A DNA stretch of 64,000 nt from Algoriphagus ornithinivorans (GCF_900115305.1 NZ_FOVW01000005.1:310001-374000); one strand, 5' to 3'. Shown: positions 52,009 through 60,552, counted from the stretch's first letter. The notes: a model not told the origin generated them from the sequence alone. Translations and numbers: made by a program.

Positions 52009-52846
52009 ATTTTCTTAGATCTATACCCAAGTTTTTGTAGGCCTGATCAATGGCAAGGTCTTTCAATCCTTCAATCCTTTCGGACTCGTAAAGTTTATAA
52101 GCCTTCTCTAACTGTACTGCCGCTACTCGGTAGGATTGCTCGTTGAAATGCAAAATAGCATCATTGTAATATTGCAATCCAGCCAATTGGGTCAAGTTGA
52201 TTTTTCTAAAAATGGTTTTTTCACTTTCAGGTTGATTGGGACTACCGATTCTTTGTCTCAAATCCAAATAGCTGGATGCCTCTTCCGGAGCATAGGCTTT
52301 TAAATAATTCTTTACCTCTCCTGAATTGGTAATCATCCCACCAATTCTCAAAGTGCTTTCCAAAATTATAGGCTTTTGGTCTACATTGACAATTAAAAAT
52401 ACATGATAATCGGTCTCTACGATTTCGAAGTCAAATCCATATTTATTCAAAATCATTCCAAGTGTCGCAGTACCACTCACGCAGTCGAACTTGCCTTCGG
52501 ATAGCATTTGATTGAAAGTAGCGTGCTGCTCGTAGGTTTTGAATAAATTTTGATGACTCTTTTCAAATAGGGTACGGACGAACTTAAGGCTCTTTCCCTT
52601 TTTCTCAAATTTCTTGTCTAATGTTGAAATGTGCTCTTCCCATTTTTGAGCTTGCATTTCATTTTCGGCATGTACCGCTCTAAAAAGTGCCAAATAATCT
52701 GATTCGCTTAGACTTTTTTCCCAAAGGGATTTTTCTATGTCAGTTTCAAAAGGAAGGTCATTCGGTAACACAGAGCTCTCCTGGGACCATGCAGCAAGCA
52801 TGCTCAGCAAGAAAAAGAGACTGGTTAGGAATGATTTGATCTTCAT
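52007..52846 (-). CDS. Secreted transglutaminase-like (cysteine protease fold) protein, 279 aa
   Basis: Residues 1-21 form a signal peptide ending AAWSQ. The central part holds a possible transglutaminase-type triad in the right order: Cys122 in GKFDCVSGTATLG, His148 in ETDYHVFLIVNV and an acidic residue at 156-163 (DQKPIILEST). The C-terminal part (about 210-279) is a TPR-like helix pair (YRVAAVQLEKAYKLYESERI). The family reading is inference from this spacing. A perfect 13-bp dyad covers its promoter. It lies downstream of rlmH with about 100 bases between. Confidence 0.7.
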   Translation of the reverse strand: MKIKSFLTSLFFLLSMLAAWSQESSVLPNDLPFETDIEKSLWEKSLSESDYLALFRAVHAENEMQAQKWEEHISTLDKKFEKKGKSLKFVRTLFEKSHQNLFKTYEQHATFNQMLSEGKFDCVSGTATLGMILNKYGFDFEIVETDYHVFLIVNVDQKPIILESTLRIGGMITNSGEVKNYLKAYAPEEASSYLDLRQRIGSPNQPESEKTIFRKINLTQLAGLQYYNDAILHFNEQSYRVAAVQLEKAYKLYESERIEGLKDLAIDQAYKNLGIDLRK

Positions 52847-52857
52847 TTTGTAATGTC

Positions 52858-52900
52858 AATGTTACCAAATATATCATAAAGTTAACAATTTGGTAACATT
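52858..52900. promoter_or_regulatory. Perfect 13-bp inverted repeat over a promoter (operator candidate)
   Basis: AATGTTACCAAAT at 52858-52870 and ATTTGGTAACATT at 52888-52900 are exact reverse complements separated by 17 bases. The left arm overlaps CAAATATA (52866-52873), which reads TATATTTG on the minus strand and ends 19 bases before the ATG at 52846. No T-tract follows on either strand, so a protein-binding operator is more likely than a terminator. Confidence 0.65.
52866..52873 (-). promoter_or_regulatory. TATATTTG -7 element of the transglutaminase-like gene
   Basis: The minus-strand TATATTTG matches TAnnTTTG and lies 19 bases before the start codon, within the left half of the dyad. 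Confidence 0.55.
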
Positions 52901-52945
52901 GGAAAAAATATTTGGAAAAACTTAACATACTTTTTTTTAGATAAA

Positions 52946-53419
52946 TCATTGATGGTGATAGGGTTCTCCTCTTAAAATGGTCATGGCTCGATAAATTTGC
53001 TCCGCAATAAATGGCCTAATCATCTGATGGGAAAAGGTCATTTTGGAAAGAGATACTTTTCCATTGGCCCTTTGATATACCGCATCCGAGAAGCCATAGG
53101 GACCCCCGATTACGAAGAATAACTGCTTGATTCCAGCATTCATTTTTTTCTGCAAAAAGTCTGAAAATCCAACGGAATCAAAGCTTTTTCCATTTTCATC
53201 CAATAATATTAACTCATCGGATGAATTGATTTTCTTTAGAATTAACTCTCCCTCTTTTTCTTTTTGGGCAGATTGGGACAGAGACTTAGTGTTTTTAAGA
53301 TCAGGAATTATCTCCCATTCAAACCTGAGATAATGTCCTATTCGCTGGGAATAGAGTTCTGTTAATTCCTGAATAGCAGGATGATCTGTCTTTCCTATTG
53401 CAATTATTTTGATCAGCAT
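52946..53419 (-). CDS. rlmH: 23S rRNA (pseudouridine1915-N3)-methyltransferase RlmH
   Basis: From ATG 53419 the product is 157 residues, the family's normal size. A TTG two codons earlier is the alternative. RlmH is a SPOUT methyltransferase acting on pseudouridine 1915 of 23S rRNA in assembled ribosomes. Markers are MLIKIIAIGKTDHPAIQELT, ELILLDENGKSFDSVGFSDF, LFFVIGGPYGFSDAVYQRAN and SLSKMTFSHQMIRPFIAEQI with YRAMTILRGEPYHH at the end. The glycine-rich SAM-binding knot is intact. Confidence 0.96.
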   Translation of the reverse strand: MLIKIIAIGKTDHPAIQELTELYSQRIGHYLRFEWEIIPDLKNTKSLSQSAQKEKEGELILKKINSSDELILLDENGKSFDSVGFSDFLQKKMNAGIKQLFFVIGGPYGFSDAVYQRANGKVSLSKMTFSHQMIRPFIAEQIYRAMTILRGEPYHHQ

Positions 53420-53484
53420 AGTCAAAGATGCAAATTTCTTCAGGTTTTACTTTTTTGATTTTGGACTAAATTTTTACCACTCAT

Positions 53485-53519
53485 TGGACTTTGTTACCGT
53501 CCTAATCACCTAAAGTCCA
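53485..53519 (+). promoter_or_regulatory. Inverted repeat upstream of the fasciclin gene
   Basis: TGGACTTT and AAAGTCCA are exact complements 19 bases apart, about 80 bases before the fasciclin ATG; AAAGTCC occurs once more 15 bases later. There is no T-tract. It could be an operator or a leader hairpin. Confidence 0.4.
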
Positions 53520-53601
53520 TTTAAAATTTCTTAACAAAGTCCTCACAAACAATCCTTTAGCGTGGAGGTTTTCTATTCCTAAACCAAAACTCTTAACTAT
53601 C

Positions 53602-54102
53602 ATGAAAAAAATTGGAAGTATTTTAATTCTGGCCATGTTTTTTGTTGCCTCAGCTTTTGCTCCTAGAACCCAAAATGTGCACGAAGTAGAAGCAGATATT
53701 GTTGACTTGGCGGTAAGTACAGATTTTCTTTCTACGCTTGTAGCAGCTGTGAAAGCGGGTGACCTAGTAGATGTATTGAAAGGTGACGGACCTTTTACTG
53801 TATTCGCACCAACCAACGATGCTTTTGCTGCTTTGCCAGCAGGTACGGTAGAGAATTTATTGAAGCCTGAAAACAAAGACAAACTGGTAGCAGTATTGAC
53901 CTACCATGTCGTACCAGGTAAAATAATGTCTACAGACTTGAAAAATGGTCAGAAGGCTACTACGGTGCAAGGTAGTGCTGTGACTGTAACTTTGAAAGAC
54001 GGAAAAGCTATGATCAATGATGCAACTGTAACTGCTGCTGATATCGAAGCAGATAATGGTGTAGTGCACGTAATTGATAAAGTGATCTTGCCTCCGATGT
54101 AA
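53602..54102 (+). CDS. Secreted fasciclin (FAS1) domain protein
   Basis: The 166-residue protein has a hydrophobic signal (about 1-19) and one FAS1 domain. The H1 box is [20 protein letters not shown] (about residues 63-82). The YHVVPGKI element is at about 105-112. The H2-like end is [14 protein letters not shown]. Such proteins mediate adhesion or matrix binding; a single small domain like this is common as a secreted protein. It is monocistronic, with a hairpin before and a strong terminator after. Confidence 0.94.
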   Translation: MKKIGSILILAMFFVASAFAPRTQNVHEVEADIVDLAVSTDFLSTLVAAVKAGDLVDVLKGDGPFTVFAPTNDAFAALPAGTVENLLKPENKDKLVAVLTYHVVPGKIMSTDLKNGQKATTVQGSAVTVTLKDGKAMINDATVTAADIEADNGVVHVIDKVILPPM

Positions 54103-54124
54103 GATCTAAAGTCGAAGAAAAACG

Positions 54125-54155
54125 AATGCCTGTCGAAAGACAGGCATTTTTTATT
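54125..54155 (+). terminator. Intrinsic terminator after the fasciclin gene
   Basis: A 10-bp perfect stem (AATGCCTGTC with GACAGGCATT) and GAAA loop are followed by a T-rich run. Confidence 0.9.
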
Positions 54156-54465
54156 TTTAAAGATCCTTTTTTAAGCCAGCTGGTATGTTCAGATTACCAT
54201 TAGCTTGGGGGATAAGATCTAAATTTGTAAGCTTTGCTCTTCGATCTTCCAATCAGTCAAGCCAGAGAAGTATGGCAACTTGTGAAATTGAAGAGAATCA
54301 ATTTTTTATTTTATGGATATCCGCTTTCTTAACAGTATTTGCAAAAATATGGCTTATTGTCTGCTTAAAGGATCAGAATCCGGAAGCTTCCGTCTTCGGT
54401 CATCGGTCTTCCTGCCTGTCAAGCAAGAAAAATAAGGCAACTGGCATGATTGCGGATAATCAGAT
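54156..54465. other. Gene-free stretch
   Basis: About 310 bases between the fasciclin terminator and the end of the YcxB-like gene. An open frame of 121 codons starting at 54185 crosses it, but it overlaps the real gene on the other strand, lacks any family signal and has irregular composition, so I do not call it. Low-complexity repeats such as CTTCCGTCTTCGGTCATCGG near 54388 look like decayed interspersed DNA. Confidence 0.5.
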
Positions 54466-54939
54466 TTATTTTATCAGTTCTTTTCTTTTCAGAATAGTCT
54501 CCATGAATTTTTTCTCATTCTCCGAATTGAAAATTTTATATGGAAGGTGAATAAACTGCGCTTTAGACATGTAAAGTATAAACGCGTCCTTTCCCATCTC
54601 AGCTCTTTTGATCATATTCCATTGTACAGGCATTCCCTGACGGGCATTGATCTTCATCAGAATTTGTCTGGAATCAATTTCATAAGCCATCTTTTCGAAG
54701 ATCACTTTGTTTTGCTCCATTTGAGTTACTCCAGTAAACTGAATCGCCCAAAACAGCACATATAAACCATAAGCTATCAAGGCTCCTATGATCCACCAGA
54801 TAGATGCAATCCAGAAATATCCGCAACAAATGGCCAAGGCTATCAGAATCACCCACCACTGCTCTTTCAAAACACTGGTAAGGCCCATCTTAATATATGT
54901 TCCGGTTGGTAATTGGTATTTTTTAGTTTTAACAATCAT
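54466..54939 (-). CDS. YcxB-like small membrane protein, 157 aa
   Basis: From ATG 54939 (MIVKTKKYQLPTGTYIK) the protein has two membrane segments (about residues 28-70, EQWWVILIALAICCGYFWIA and IWWIIGALIAYGLYVLFW). A C-terminal domain follows with MPVQWNMIKRAEMGKDAFIL, YMSKAQFIHLPYKIFNSENE, the WxxIxxAxxxxDAFxLYxSxxxxxHLP pattern of the YcxB-like family. The eight residues upstream of this ATG in the longer frame are less natural. Function unknown; likely a membrane-anchored regulatory or chaperone-like protein. Confidence 0.72.
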   Translation of the reverse strand: MIVKTKKYQLPTGTYIKMGLTSVLKEQWWVILIALAICCGYFWIASIWWIIGALIAYGLYVLFWAIQFTGVTQMEQNKVIFEKMAYEIDSRQILMKINARQGMPVQWNMIKRAEMGKDAFILYMSKAQFIHLPYKIFNSENEKKFMETILKRKELIK

Positions 54940-55090
54940 CACTTTTCGATTTTCAGACCGCAAATATCCAAGTATCCTAGGGATAAAACAAGCCGAATAA
55001 AATGATAGATACTTTAGAAATTAAGAAACAATTCGCCTAAGTCATTGATTTAAAAAGTGTATTGATTTATCTTAAGTAAAATTTTTCTCT

Positions 55091-55321
55091 ATGAGCAGTT
55101 TGGTTATCAACCTTTTCTTAGCGGGTTTTGCCTATGTGATTGTGATTTACTTTGTAGCCACAATGACTAAAAATTCTCTAAAAAAGGGAAAAAGTAATGG
55201 TGATGATGGAGATGGTGGGATTGAAAATCAAAGCCCACCTAAAATTGATTTGCCTCCCGGTGTCATCTGGCCGACTAGCCCAAAAAGCCCGAAAAAGTCT
55301 CCTGAACCAGTAGATGTTTAA
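55091..55321 (+). CDS. Small membrane protein, 76 aa, with acidic and proline-rich tail
   Basis: Residues 4-25 (LVINLFLAGFAYVIVIYFVA) form one membrane segment, followed by a Lys-rich turn, an acidic Gly/Asp stretch (NGDDGDGGIENQ) and a Pro/Lys-rich tail with TSPKSPKKSPEPV. No family is recognised. Its stop overlaps that of the convergent Fur gene by four bases (TTAA), which favours it being a real gene. The only ATG giving the membrane segment is 55091. Confidence 0.5.
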   Translation: MSSLVINLFLAGFAYVIVIYFVATMTKNSLKKGKSNGDDGDGGIENQSPPKIDLPPGVIWPTSPKSPKKSPEPVDV

Positions 55322-55728
55322 TGGCATTTTTCACAAACCCCCTGCACCAATAAGCTCATTTCTTTTTTCTTAAAGCCTTTTGGAAGTTTGATGTCAGGCA
55401 AACTGATGCTGTCCAAGCAGGTTGTTTCCCCACAGATTTCGCATTTGAAATGAACATGCTCATGATCGTGCTCATGCTCATCTTCATGAGAGCATAATGC
55501 ATATTTAGTGGCTCCGCTATCATCCAAGACTTTATGAATAATATCCTTTTCCAAAAAAGTGTTGAGGCTTCTGTAAATAGTTACCCGGTCAAATTGATTC
55601 TCCAGTTTGTTTTCCAGGTCACTATGCGCCAAGGCTACCTGTCTATCCAAAAACTCCTGAATAATATCCAAGCGGCAGTCAGTGATGCGTAGCTTATGTC
55701 TTTTTAATATGGAAAGCGGTGTCAACAT
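55318..55728 (-). CDS. Fur family metalloregulator (Fur/Zur-like) with His-rich loop
   Basis: The 136-residue regulator has the winged-helix start LSILKRHKLRITDCRLDIIQ, the recognition region NQFDRVTIYRSLNTFLEKDI and the dimerisation/metal domain. The Cys pairs CEICGETTC and CEKCH fit a structural zinc. Between the domains it has a His/Glu/Asp-rich stretch HEDEHEHDHEHVH, richer than in classical Fur, pointing to zinc or another metal. I cannot tell Fur from Zur by sequence. It is transcribed alone and converges on the small membrane protein. Confidence 0.9.
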   Translation of the reverse strand: MLTPLSILKRHKLRITDCRLDIIQEFLDRQVALAHSDLENKLENQFDRVTIYRSLNTFLEKDIIHKVLDDSGATKYALCSHEDEHEHDHEHVHFKCEICGETTCLDSISLPDIKLPKGFKKKEMSLLVQGVCEKCH

Positions 55729-55768
55729 GCGTTCAATTATTCTGCAAATTAAGGAATTTGAACTTTTA

Positions 55769-55800
55769 CAAAAAAAGGCGCCCAGAATTGGACGCCTTTC
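55769..55800 (-). terminator. Intrinsic terminator of the zinc metalloprotease gene
   Basis: On the minus strand AAAGGCG and CGCCTTT close a stem extended by inner pairing (GGCGTCCA with TGGGCGCC), followed by TTTTTTT. It follows the metalloprotease stop at 55821. Confidence 0.82.
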
Positions 55801-55820
55801 TTGATATATCTGGAATCCAA

Positions 55821-58352
55821 TTATTTTGGATCCAGAATTTGATCGATTCTTTCTGCCAAATCCTCCAAGTGTAACTTAGACATGGTGTCAGAAGTTCGCG
55901 GAATAGCAGATCTGATTTGTCTTTGAAGGGTTTTCAGTTCTCCTCTAGCCATCGGTCTGATATCAGACTGAGAAGCGTTGATTTGAGGTCCTACAAATCT
56001 TCTGAATGCTGCCGGCACATTTGGCTCTTCTCCTGTCAACAATAGCTCCAATCTCTCGATATGGGCTCTTTGTAGTGCTCTTCTGTGTACGTCTATGCTT
56101 CTTCCTGCCGGAAGTTCAGTCCAAATACCTTTTCTCAAATCATCGAATAATTCTGTGATTTTATAGGCATCGTTTCCGTTGAGAGCTTCGTTTTCGATAA
56201 CTCTTCCCAATCGGCCCCACTCCAGAATTCCGTTTAGAGTACCTACTTGTAACCCTCTGATTCTTTCCAAAGCTCCAAAGTCGCCTGTTCTCGCAATAAT
56301 TTCTTCTTCCATCATCCAAGATGGAGTTTTGAATAGATGCTCATTCAAGAAAGCTACAGCTGATTTTTGAAGGTTTTTAGGGTTGTGTGTGTATACAGGC
56401 TCACCTTGACCGGTCGCTTTGTAAACTTCCATTACACCTCCCACATGGGTTCTAACATGTCCCATGTATCTATTGAACTGACCTAAGACCTGTCCATACA
56501 TTTCTTCTAAATCTGAGAAGTTTTTGTAAGGCTTGTCCTCTTCAGCGGTCCATTCCATTAGATTAGGCATGATTCTCTTTAGGTTCTTAATTCCATACTC
56601 AGAAGCTTTCATGGAATTATCTCCCAAGTCTTCACTTTGTGTCGTTGGATCATAAGAATTTCCTTGACGTCCATATCTGTATACAGGGTCACCTTTTTTC
56701 GCCAAGATCCACTGATCCAGAGTAGGCAACTCCTCCTCAGGAGTTTTTGCATCCGGAATAGGTCTGTAGCCCCAAGCGATAGCATATTTATCATAAGGCC
56801 CTACATCTGGCATTAAACTTACACCCTCGTCTTCAGGCTGAGCGATATAGTTGAATCTCGCATAGTCCATAATAGATGGAGCTGTTCCCATTTCTGCCGT
56901 GAACTTTGGATCACGTAGTTTTTCAACAGGGTATGCATTAGAAGAAGCGAAGTTGTGTGGCAAACCAAGGGTATGACCTACTTCGTGCGCTGATACAAAT
57001 CGGATCAACCTTCCCATTACTTCATCCTTGAACTTCACACTTCTAGCTTCTGGGTTGATAGCAGCTGTTTGGATGAAGTACCAGTTTCTCAATAGGTTCA
57101 TCACGTTATGATACCAGCCGATATCTGATTCGATGATTTCTCCGGATCTAGGGTCAGATACGTGAGGTCCGTAGGCATTTTGAATGTCAGATGCAAAGTA
57201 GCGGATAACGGAGTAACGAGCATCTTCCGGGCTCCAGGTAGGATCTTCTTCTGGAGAAGGAGCTTCTTTCGCAATAATAGCATTTTTGAAACCTGCCGCT
57301 TCAAAAGCTTTTTGCCAATCTTCCACACCTTGCTTTAGATAAGGAACCCATTTGGTAGGAGTAGCAGGATCGATATAATAAACGATAGGCTTTTTAGGCT
57401 CTACCAATTCTCCACGCTTAAATTTCTCCATGTCTTCCTCTTTCACTTCCAGTCTCCAACGATCCAGGAATCTACGTGATTCGGCTTTTTGTGCATCTGC
57501 ACCATAATCCACATAGGATCTACCGAACCAACCCACTCTCTGGTCAGCAAGACGTTGCATCATTGGCTCCTTTGGAAGTAAAACCATAGAGGAATTCATT
57601 TCCAAAGTGATCAATCCTGTTGAGCTGTTTGATGGTGGCTCAGCAGCCGCATAGGTCAAAACATAACGGGCTTCAATATTGATAGGGTAGGTATTGATAT
57701 GAACGATGTAAGATCGATCTCCATCCAATCGCTGCACTCTGTACTGTGTTCTTCTATTTCTCTGAAGACCTAGAGCCTGCACATCTTTTGCAAATAAATC
57801 AGTGGCTTCAATTACAGTTCCCGTTGAGTCTGTGGCCTTGGATTTAACGTCAAATCTTTGAAGTATTGGCTCCAAGTTGGAGTTTTGAACAGCCTTTGCG
57901 ATAGGTAAAGAATCGGCGGCATAATTATCCACTGAAACTACTTTCAAAAGGACTGCATCCTTCTCCTTCTCCCATCGAAGCATCAAGGTGTTGGTTCTTT
58001 CTCCTCCATATCCGATTCCGTCTGCAGTTTTTGCAATGGTGGTCACCATCAACATATCTCTGCCAAACAAGGAATCAGGAATTTCATAGAAATATTTATC
58101 GTCTATTTCATGAACTTTGAATAAACCGGTTTTGGATTTTGCATCTTTAGTGATGACATCCTTGTAGGGTTTTGGGCCCTTGTTATTTCCACCATTTTGG
58201 GGTCTAGCTGGTGGAGTAGTGGCTGCTGGGGTGTTTTTGGAATCTTTCTTTTTCTTTCTCTGAGCAAAAGCATCCTCAGAATAGAACATGACACCAAGCA
58301 ACCCAATCAGCAATGTAAATCTCCTCAGAAATTTGGGTAGCGTGTTTTTCAT
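55821..58352 (-). CDS. Large secreted zinc-dependent metalloprotease (DUF5117/DUF4953 type)
   Basis: The 843-residue protein has a signal peptide (about 1-30, ending EDAFAQ) followed by a low-complexity Lys/Pro/Gly stretch. The DUF5118/DUF5117 domains come next, with TKSGLFKVHEIDDKYFYEIP and MLRWEKEKDAVLLKVVSV. Then comes the catalytic DUF4953 (metzincin-like) domain with HEVGHTLGLPHNFASSNAYP at about residues 454-473, and SIMDYARFN downstream, the Met-turn equivalent. The HExxHxxGxxH motif is complete. The role of the family is not well defined; it probably degrades proteins in the periplasm or outside. It is monocistronic. Confidence 0.93.
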   Translation of the reverse strand: MKNTLPKFLRRFTLLIGLLGVMFYSEDAFAQRKKKKDSKNTPAATTPPARPQNGGNNKGPKPYKDVITKDAKSKTGLFKVHEIDDKYFYEIPDSLFGRDMLMVTTIAKTADGIGYGGERTNTLMLRWEKEKDAVLLKVVSVDNYAADSLPIAKAVQNSNLEPILQRFDVKSKATDSTGTVIEATDLFAKDVQALGLQRNRRTQYRVQRLDGDRSYIVHINTYPINIEARYVLTYAAAEPPSNSSTGLITLEMNSSMVLLPKEPMMQRLADQRVGWFGRSYVDYGADAQKAESRRFLDRWRLEVKEEDMEKFKRGELVEPKKPIVYYIDPATPTKWVPYLKQGVEDWQKAFEAAGFKNAIIAKEAPSPEEDPTWSPEDARYSVIRYFASDIQNAYGPHVSDPRSGEIIESDIGWYHNVMNLLRNWYFIQTAAINPEARSVKFKDEVMGRLIRFVSAHEVGHTLGLPHNFASSNAYPVEKLRDPKFTAEMGTAPSIMDYARFNYIAQPEDEGVSLMPDVGPYDKYAIAWGYRPIPDAKTPEEELPTLDQWILAKKGDPVYRYGRQGNSYDPTTQSEDLGDNSMKASEYGIKNLKRIMPNLMEWTAEEDKPYKNFSDLEEMYGQVLGQFNRYMGHVRTHVGGVMEVYKATGQGEPVYTHNPKNLQKSAVAFLNEHLFKTPSWMMEEEIIARTGDFGALERIRGLQVGTLNGILEWGRLGRVIENEALNGNDAYKITELFDDLRKGIWTELPAGRSIDVHRRALQRAHIERLELLLTGEEPNVPAAFRRFVGPQINASQSDIRPMARGELKTLQRQIRSAIPRTSDTMSKLHLEDLAERIDQILDPK

Positions 58353-58460
58353 AAGTATTAGTTTTATTTTCGATTTAAATAACCTTCAAAAAGAGCTAAG
58401 TGTAAACTCTGAAACTTAATTTTTGATGGACGGTTTATTCATAGAGTTAAAGGCAGAACA

Positions 58461-59570
58461 TTGTTGATTAAGAAAAGGGTAATCGTAGTAGGTGGAGGGC
58501 TGGCTGGTTTGATAGCTGCCTGTCAATTGGCCAAAAATGGACACTTGGTCCAACTGTTTGAAAAAAAGCAATATCCTTTTCACAGGGTTTGTGGGGAATA
58601 TGTGTCCAATGAGGTTTTAGATTTTTTAAAAAGGGAAAATCTATTCCCTGAGACAGCACATTTCCCATCCATTTCCAAATTTGAATTTTCAGATACAAAG
58701 GGGAATACTGTTTCTATGGATTTGGATCTGGGTGGCTTTGGAATCAGTAGGTTTTTATTAGATGATTTTTTAGCCAATCAGGCAATACTACTGGGCGTGG
58801 AATTATTACAAAATAAGCCAGTCGAAAATATCAATTTTAACTCTGGTGTATTCGAAGTAATTACTCAGGATCAAGGTACTTATGAAGCTGAATTCGTCAT
58901 AGCTGCCCATGGGAAAAGATCTAAACTCGATAAAGTCCTGAATCGGCCTTTTATTGAAAAACGTAGTCCCTACATTGGGGTCAAATACCATATCCGAACT
59001 GACGCTTCCAAAGAAACCGTTGCTCTTCATAATTTCAAAGCAGGCTATTGTGGGCTAAATGCCATCGAGGAAGAAAAATTTAATCTATGTTATTTAGGAT
59101 CCCGCGATGAGCTGAGAAAATATGGTTCTATTCCGGAGATGGAGGCTCAAACTTTGTTTAAGAATCCTAGATTGAAAGAAATTTTCAATTCAAGTGATTT
59201 TTTGTTCGAAAAGCCAGAGGTGATCAATGAGATCAATTTTGAATTTAAAAGACCGGTAGAAAATCATGTGCTGATGGCGGGTGATGCAGCGGGTTTGATT
59301 ACTCCTCTTTGTGGAAATGGAATGGCAATGGCGATTCATTCTGGAAAACTGGCAGCAGAGGCCATTCATAGATTTGATTCCAGAGAGGAGGTAGAGAAAA
59401 ATTACCAAAGAAATTGGAATATGAATTTTAGCCGAAGGCTGAGAGTTGGAAGGGTAGTCCAACGTTTATTTGGTTCGGAATCAGCTTCCTCTTTTGCCAG
59501 ATTTTTATTGTCAGATTTTCCTGCCATCGGTAAAGTGATCATGAAAAACACTCATGGTACACCTATCTAA
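58461..59570 (+). CDS. NAD(P)/FAD-dependent oxidoreductase (geranylgeranyl reductase-like), PKS cluster
   Basis: The 369-residue flavoprotein begins with a TTG start and has RVIVVGGGLAGLIAACQLAK (about residues 6-25), the FAD-binding motif, then HRVCGEYVSNEVLDFL. Later come AHGKRSKLDKVL and a second FAD motif VLMAGDAAGLITPLCGNGMA MAIHSG. This is the group that includes geranylgeranyl reductases and monooxygenase-like enzymes. It lies in a cluster with UbiA, a type III PKS and a methyltransferase, so it probably oxidises or reduces the cluster's product. Its stop overlaps the convergent UbiA stop by four bases. Confidence 0.87.
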   Translation: MLIKKRVIVVGGGLAGLIAACQLAKNGHLVQLFEKKQYPFHRVCGEYVSNEVLDFLKRENLFPETAHFPSISKFEFSDTKGNTVSMDLDLGGFGISRFLLDDFLANQAILLGVELLQNKPVENINFNSGVFEVITQDQGTYEAEFVIAAHGKRSKLDKVLNRPFIEKRSPYIGVKYHIRTDASKETVALHNFKAGYCGLNAIEEEKFNLCYLGSRDELRKYGSIPEMEAQTLFKNPRLKEIFNSSDFLFEKPEVINEINFEFKRPVENHVLMAGDAAGLITPLCGNGMAMAIHSGKLAAEAIHRFDSREEVEKNYQRNWNMNFSRRLRVGRVVQRLFGSESASSFARFLLSDFPAIGKVIMKNTHGTPI

Positions 59571-60463
59571 TAGGCCAAAACCTGCAAAATTTGAGTGTTT
59601 TCTAGAAAATAATAAAAGAAGAAGGCATTCAGAATCAAAGCTGAAATACTGTTCATCCCCATGGTCCAAGAGTAGTTTGCGTACTTTTCAGGATTGATTC
59701 TGACGAAATTAAACCAAAGCAGAAAGTAAAGAATGATAGGGGCCATGGCTCCCAAATACACCCAAAAGAAGTACTCCTGATTTCTATCCAGAAAGAACCA
59801 AATGAATCCAGCTCCTGTAAGAGCGAAAATCAGCGCTGAAAATCCAAATGTTCCTTTGATCCCCAAATATCTACTCAAAGTCATATCTCCTCTTCTGGCA
59901 TCTTCTCTATGCTGGTAAACCTGTGTCAAAGGATAGTTACCCCAAAGCATCAAGGAAGTTAACATCCCTGGAATAAGTACATGAGGTTTTAGAAAAATAT
60001 TCCAACCAAAATCACTCAAGCCTGCATAAGCCATTGCAAAAGTGAAGTAACCCTGGAAAAGCCCGGCTATCAACCAGCTCAGCCAAGGATATTTTTTAAG
60101 GCGTATGGATGGGTGGCTATAAGCCATACTGACTAATCCGTAGACCAAAAGCATGCTGCTGAAGGCGAAGCTGATTTTGAAAGCCAAAATCAAAGCTATA
60201 GCAAAAAAAGCAAGGGATAACCAATAAAGATCCGGGGTTACTTTGGGAGGATTTTTAATTCCTCCTATGCTTTCCTCATCCTTGTCAAAGTAGCTGTTAT
60301 AGCCATTGCTGGATGGGTAAAGAAATAAATGCAAGGATAAAAAAACCCACAGCATTCGCTCTCCATTTAGATTTGGAGTCAGTGCCAAGGCAAAAAAGTA
60401 GACTGGAAGCAGGAATAAAGAAAATGGAATCCTGAGGTGCTTTAAACTGGAACGAGTGATCAT
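59567..60463 (-). CDS. UbiA family prenyltransferase, PKS cluster
   Basis: The 298-residue protein has seven to nine membrane segments. It carries the prenyl-diphosphate-binding region SSNGYNSYFDKDEESIGGIK (about residues 51-70), and a second acidic site near QVYQHREDARRGDMTLSRYL. UbiA enzymes join an isoprenoid chain to an aromatic ring. Within this type III PKS cluster the aromatic acceptor is probably the PKS product; that is inference. It is convergent with the FAD oxidoreductase and divergent from the PKS. Confidence 0.85.
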   Translation of the reverse strand: MITRSSLKHLRIPFSLFLLPVYFFALALTPNLNGERMLWVFLSLHLFLYPSSNGYNSYFDKDEESIGGIKNPPKVTPDLYWLSLAFFAIALILAFKISFAFSSMLLVYGLVSMAYSHPSIRLKKYPWLSWLIAGLFQGYFTFAMAYAGLSDFGWNIFLKPHVLIPGMLTSLMLWGNYPLTQVYQHREDARRGDMTLSRYLGIKGTFGFSALIFALTGAGFIWFFLDRNQEYFFWVYLGAMAPIILYFLLWFNFVRINPEKYANYSWTMGMNSISALILNAFFFYYFLENTQILQVLAY

Positions 60464-60552
60464 ATCGTAAACTTAGGCTAAATAACCTTTAGAATAGTGT
60501 GTGGTTTACTTGGTAATCATCTAATTTAGAAATATTCAGTTAACTTGATCTT

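Noticed and set aside
54185..54550. 121-codon plus-strand frame after the fasciclin gene
   Set aside because: It overlaps the YcxB-like gene on the other strand, crosses low-complexity repeats and shows no recognisable domain.
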